A stretch of 64,000 nt of DNA from Sphingomonas populi (GTDB lineage Bacteria; Pseudomonadota; Alphaproteobacteria; Sphingomonadales; Sphingomonadaceae). Numbering within the stretch: the stretch's first letter is position 1; the number at the start of each line of letters is the position of its first letter. A model generated the notes under the pieces. It was given only the letters and a program-made list of their open reading frames with translations, ran no database searches and had not been told where the DNA came from. The stretch lies in NCBI RefSeq assembly GCF_004208535.1, contig NZ_SGIS01000015.1, positions 1-64,000 of the forward strand. Direction: 5' to 3'. A program made the translations under genes and the position numbers. Below, one piece after another: positions 61,282 through 64,000 of the stretch.

Positions 61282-61734
61282 CGGTATCGCCCTGTTCAAA
61301 CCATTTCTAAGGCGGACCGCGTTCCCGGTCCGTTCGAATCGGGGGCATGCCCCGATGCTATCATTGCGGGCGCTCGCCCGTGAGAACAAAATGAGGCCGC
61401 CCACGCGCAAAATGCCCGTGGCGACGGCTCTGTAATATGGGGTGCAAAGCCCGGCTCTACCAGTTCTTGGGTTCGCCCCCGAACCTTACCCCTACAGATT
61501 GTGCCGGATCGCGCCCGACCGCAAGACGGTAAATGACAGAACGGGGACTCGGTTCGTCGCTATTTTGATTCGGTTCATGGCGCGGCGGGCGGTGCGGGAA
61601 GGCGCGACGCGTGGACTTCCGCCGCGTCCGCGAAACGCAAGGGAACAGACCCGGAATTCCACAGATATTTCTTCGTCCGGCGGGATGTCATACATCCTGT
61701 GGCAAGCGGCAGCGCCTGCGGCTATTGTGCCGCG
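61282..61734. promoter_or_regulatory. Divergent region nrdA / GST
   Basis: About 450 bases hold the nrdA promoter and leader and the promoter of the GST gene. A perfect inverted repeat GGTTCG...CGAACC (61472..61487) can form a hairpin on the nrdA leader. No NrdR box could be identified with confidence. Confidence 0.4.
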
Positions 61735-62382
61735 ATGCTCGCACTGTTCGCCCATCCGCTGTCATCCTATTGCCAGAAAGTGCAGATCGCGCTGTACGAG
61801 CGGGGTTTGCCCTTCGAACACCGGCTGCTCGCGCCTGGCGAAGCGGAGAACGGCGCGACCTTCGCGGCGGCCTGGCCGATGGCGAAGATGCCGCTGTTGC
61901 TCGATGACGAGCGCGCGGTCGCCGAATCCTCGATCATCATCGAATATTGCGATCGGCTACCCTCCGGCGCGCCGCCGATGATCCCGAACGATCCCGCGAC
62001 GGCGCTCGAAACACGCTTCATGGATCGCTGTTTCGACTGTTACGTGATGACGCCGATGCAGACGATCGTGTCCGAACGCATCCGCCCCAGCGGCCATCCT
62101 GACGCCTATGGCGTGGATCAGGCGCGTGCGGCGCTGGAGCGCGCCTATCACTGGCTCGACGTGACGCTGGCCGGGCGGGGTTGGGCGGCTGGTGACACGT
62201 TCGGCCTCGCCGACTGTGCGGCCGCGCCAGCGCTTTGGTATGCGCGCCATATCGTGCCGTTCGACAATCACGCGACGCTCGCCGCCTACCACGCCCGGCT
62301 CGAAGCGCGCCCCTCGGTCGCCCGCACCCGCGTCGAGGCGGCGCCGTATTGGACCATGTTCCCGTTTGCGGGCGGCGGGTAA
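61735..62382 (+). CDS. Glutathione S-transferase family protein
   Basis: This is a 215-aa GST. The thioredoxin-like domain begins MLALFAHPLSSYCQKVQIAL with Ser/Tyr/Cys near residue 10..13. MPLLLDDERAVAESSIIIEY is the glutathione-binding SNAIL/ES-type segment. The helical domain ends WAAGDTFGLADCAAAPALWY. It conjugates or transfers glutathione to toxic compounds. ATG 61735 fits the domain start; an ATG 36 bases earlier adds only unmatched sequence. Confidence 0.9.
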   Translation: MLALFAHPLSSYCQKVQIALYERGLPFEHRLLAPGEAENGATFAAAWPMAKMPLLLDDERAVAESSIIIEYCDRLPSGAPPMIPNDPATALETRFMDRCFDCYVMTPMQTIVSERIRPSGHPDAYGVDQARAALERAYHWLDVTLAGRGWAAGDTFGLADCAAAPALWYARHIVPFDNHATLAAYHARLEARPSVARTRVEAAPYWTMFPFAGGG

Positions 62383-62398
62383 GCCGCGAAAGCCAAAG

Positions 62399-64000
62399 CT
62401 ACCCGGTTTTGCGCGCCGGTTGTGCGGCCTGTCCCAGCCGCTCCATGTTGAAGGCGCTGTCGAACTCCACGCCAGCGCGGCCGTCGGTTGCCCAGCGCAG
62501 CTTGGCGGGGAACATCTCGTCCTCGATCAACTCGATCATCACGTCCATGCCCACCGCGTCGCCATCGATGTCGATTCCGTCGATCATCGCGCCGCTCGGC
62601 GACATGTTGCGGATGCGAATCTCGCCGGTCGCCGCGCCGGCGCGGATGCGCGCGGTGCGAATCATCGCGTGGCGCACCGGGCGGCTCTTGCGGTGGCCCG
62701 AGGCGAGCGCCTGGCCACCCTGCGCGGCGAGGTGCGTGCGGACCTCGGCCGCGCGCACCGCCTTGCCGTACACCCAGCCCTGGATGTGGCTGCAGCCAAG
62801 CTCGCGGATCAGCGCGATCTCGTCGTGCGTCTCGACGCCCTCGGCGGTCGTCTCCATGTCGAGCGCCTCGGCGAGCGTGACGATCGCGCGGATGATCGCG
62901 GCGTTACGGTTGCCGGCGATAGCCGCGCCGCGCACGAAGCCCTGGTCGATCTTGATCTTGTCGAACGGCGCCTTCCTCAAATAGCCGAGCGACGAATAGC
63001 CGGTGCCGAAATCGTCGAGCGCGAGCCGCACGCCGATCGCCTTGAGCGTCTTGAACATCTGCTCGGACGCGGTGGTCTCGTCGAGGAACACGCCCTCGGT
63101 GATCTCCAGTTCGAGCCGCCCGGCCGCGATCCCCGCGCGCGCCAGTGCCGAGGTGACGATCGTCGGCAGCGCCGGATTGGCGAACTGGATCGGCGAGACG
63201 TTGACCGCGACGCGCACGTCGCCCGGCCATGTCGCCGCCTCGATACAGGCGGTGCGCAACACCCATTCGCCGATCGCCTCGATCAGCCCGCAATCCTCCG
63301 CGACCGGCACGAATTCCGCGGGCGAGATCGCCCCGCGCGTCGGATGCTCCCAGCGCACCAGCGCCTCATACCCGACGATCCGCTCGCTCGCGGTACTCAC
63401 CACCGGCTGATACGCGACATGGAACTGGTTGGAGGTGAGCGCCTGGCGCAGATCGTCCTCGATCTGCTTGCGGCTGCGCGCGCCGTCGAGCATCGCCGGC
63501 TTGAAGAAGCGGTGGATACCGCGTCCGTCACCTTTGGCGCCGTACAGTGCGAGGTCGGCGTTGCGCACCATCGTCTCCGCATCGGCGCCATCCTCGGGGG
63601 CGATCGCGATGCCGATCGAGCAGCCGATCGTGATCGCGGAGCCGTCGATCGAATACGGCTGCGACAGCGATTCGATAACGGTGCGCGCGATTCCGCTGAG
63701 CGCATCGCGGTCGGTGATTCCCGGCAGCACGACCTCGAACTCGTCCCCGCCGAGCCGCCCGACCAGCCCGCTGTCGCCGATCGCGCGCACCAGCCGCTGC
63801 GCGACCTGCTTGAGCAAAGCGTCGCCGGTCTGGTGGCCGAGCGTATCGTTGACCGCCTTGAACCGGTCGAGATCGAGCAGGAACAGCGCCGTGCCGCGCC
63901 CGCCGAGCGCCTGCGACAGCGTCTGGTCGAGCCACTGCCGCATGCGCTGGCGATTGGCGAGGCCGGTGAGGCTGTCGAACGACGCCAGCCGCGCGATCTC
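62399..64000 (-). CDS. GGDEF-EAL-PilZ cyclic-di-GMP protein (5' end missing)
   Basis: The last 533 residues are inside the window, starting EIARLASFDSLTGLANRQRM, so the front (sensor part) is missing. The GGDEF domain has FLLDLDRFKAVNDTLGHQTG and GRLGGDEFEVVL (intact active site). The EAL domain has YEALVRWEHPTRG, ELEITEGVFLD, LALDDFGTGYSSLGYL, KIDQGFV and ATTAEGVET, also intact. A PilZ domain closes the protein (RKSRPVRHAMIRTARI..MSPSGAMIDG). It can probably both make and break cyclic di-GMP and sense it through PilZ. Output and signal are unknown. Confidence 0.93.
   Translation of the reverse strand, partial: EIARLASFDSLTGLANRQRMRQWLDQTLSQALGGRGTALFLLDLDRFKAVNDTLGHQTGDALLKQVAQRLVRAIGDSGLVGRLGGDEFEVVLPGITDRDALSGIARTVIESLSQPYSIDGSAITIGCSIGIAIAPEDGADAETMVRNADLALYGAKGDGRGIHRFFKPAMLDGARSRKQIEDDLRQALTSNQFHVAYQPVVSTASERIVGYEALVRWEHPTRGAISPAEFVPVAEDCGLIEAIGEWVLRTACIEAATWPGDVRVAVNVSPIQFANPALPTIVTSALARAGIAAGRLELEITEGVFLDETTASEQMFKTLKAIGVRLALDDFGTGYSSLGYLRKAPFDKIKIDQGFVRGAAIAGNRNAAIIRAIVTLAEALDMETTAEGVETHDEIALIRELGCSHIQGWVYGKAVRAAEVRTHLAAQGGQALASGHRKSRPVRHAMIRTARIRAGAATGEIRIRNMSPSGAMIDGIDIDGDAVGMDVMIELIEDEMFPAKLRWATDGRAGVEFDSAFNMERLGQAAQPARKTG

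Noticed and set aside
61430..61540. Possible riboswitch or NrdR box upstream of nrdA
   Set aside because: Only a short GGTTCG/CGAACC hairpin is clear; no consensus box or aptamer core could be matched by eye.
1..64000. CRISPR arrays
   Set aside because: No regularly spaced direct repeats of 25 to 40 bases were seen; the only repeats are intergenic palindromes and hairpins.

Overview
The window is GC-rich alphaproteobacterial DNA, most likely from a sphingomonad (Sphingomonas or a close relative). This is inferred from Ti-type TraA/TraC/TraD conjugation genes, a MucR/Ros-type regulator, a sphingomonad-style TonB receptor with a GTG start, a DUF2171 protein and typical intergenic palindromes. 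It divides sharply at a tRNA-Glu gene (36355..36429, minus). Positions 1..36354 are a mosaic accessory island. Positions 36430..64000 look like ordinary chromosome.

Island, left part (1..9000): the tail of an IS200-type transposase, an AlpA-like regulator, a dense run of hairpins leading into a ParB-domain gene, an XRE repressor, an ECF sigma/FecR pair without a receptor gene, a MucR-family regulator, and a conjugation module (traD, traC and traA). A likely oriT lies between the divergent traC and traA genes. An unassigned 307-aa gene follows.

Island, middle part (10800..29612): insertion sequence debris (IS110, two IS5-family remnants, one integrase remnant) and at least five candidate defence modules. 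(1) ComEC-like metallo-beta-lactamase plus phospholipase-D-like protein, with a third gene cut off by an IS end. (2) A CBASS-like pair of a patatin effector, broken by a one-base frameshift, and a DncV-like cyclic-nucleotide synthase. (3) An AAA ATPase plus a TOPRIM-like DUF3226 protein, resembling the PARIS layout. (4) A nucleoid-associated NA37 protein overlapping a membrane protein. (5) A four-gene operon (unknown, PLD nuclease, PD-(D/E)XK nuclease, unknown) facing a separate winged-helix/PD-(D/E)XK gene. The last 37 codons of a second, diverged traA close this stretch at 29612, so the defence cluster lies between two traA 3' ends. A complete type I restriction-modification operon (hsdM, hsdS, hsdR) then reaches the tRNA.

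Chromosomal part: recJ; a TonB-dependent receptor; a LysR/NmrA divergent pair; a Bcr/CflA-type efflux pump; an Att-type ABC operon (ATPase, fused permease, AttH-like lipocalin); the full potassium operon kdpFABCDE with a second 27-aa membrane peptide; nrdB and nrdA separated by small envelope and DUF genes and a DUF559 gene embedded in palindromic repeats; a glutathione S-transferase; and a GGDEF-EAL-PilZ protein cut by the window edge.

Many long open frames opposite the real genes are high-GC shadows and are not annotated. No CRISPR array or rRNA was seen. All function calls come from reading motifs by eye, without a database search.
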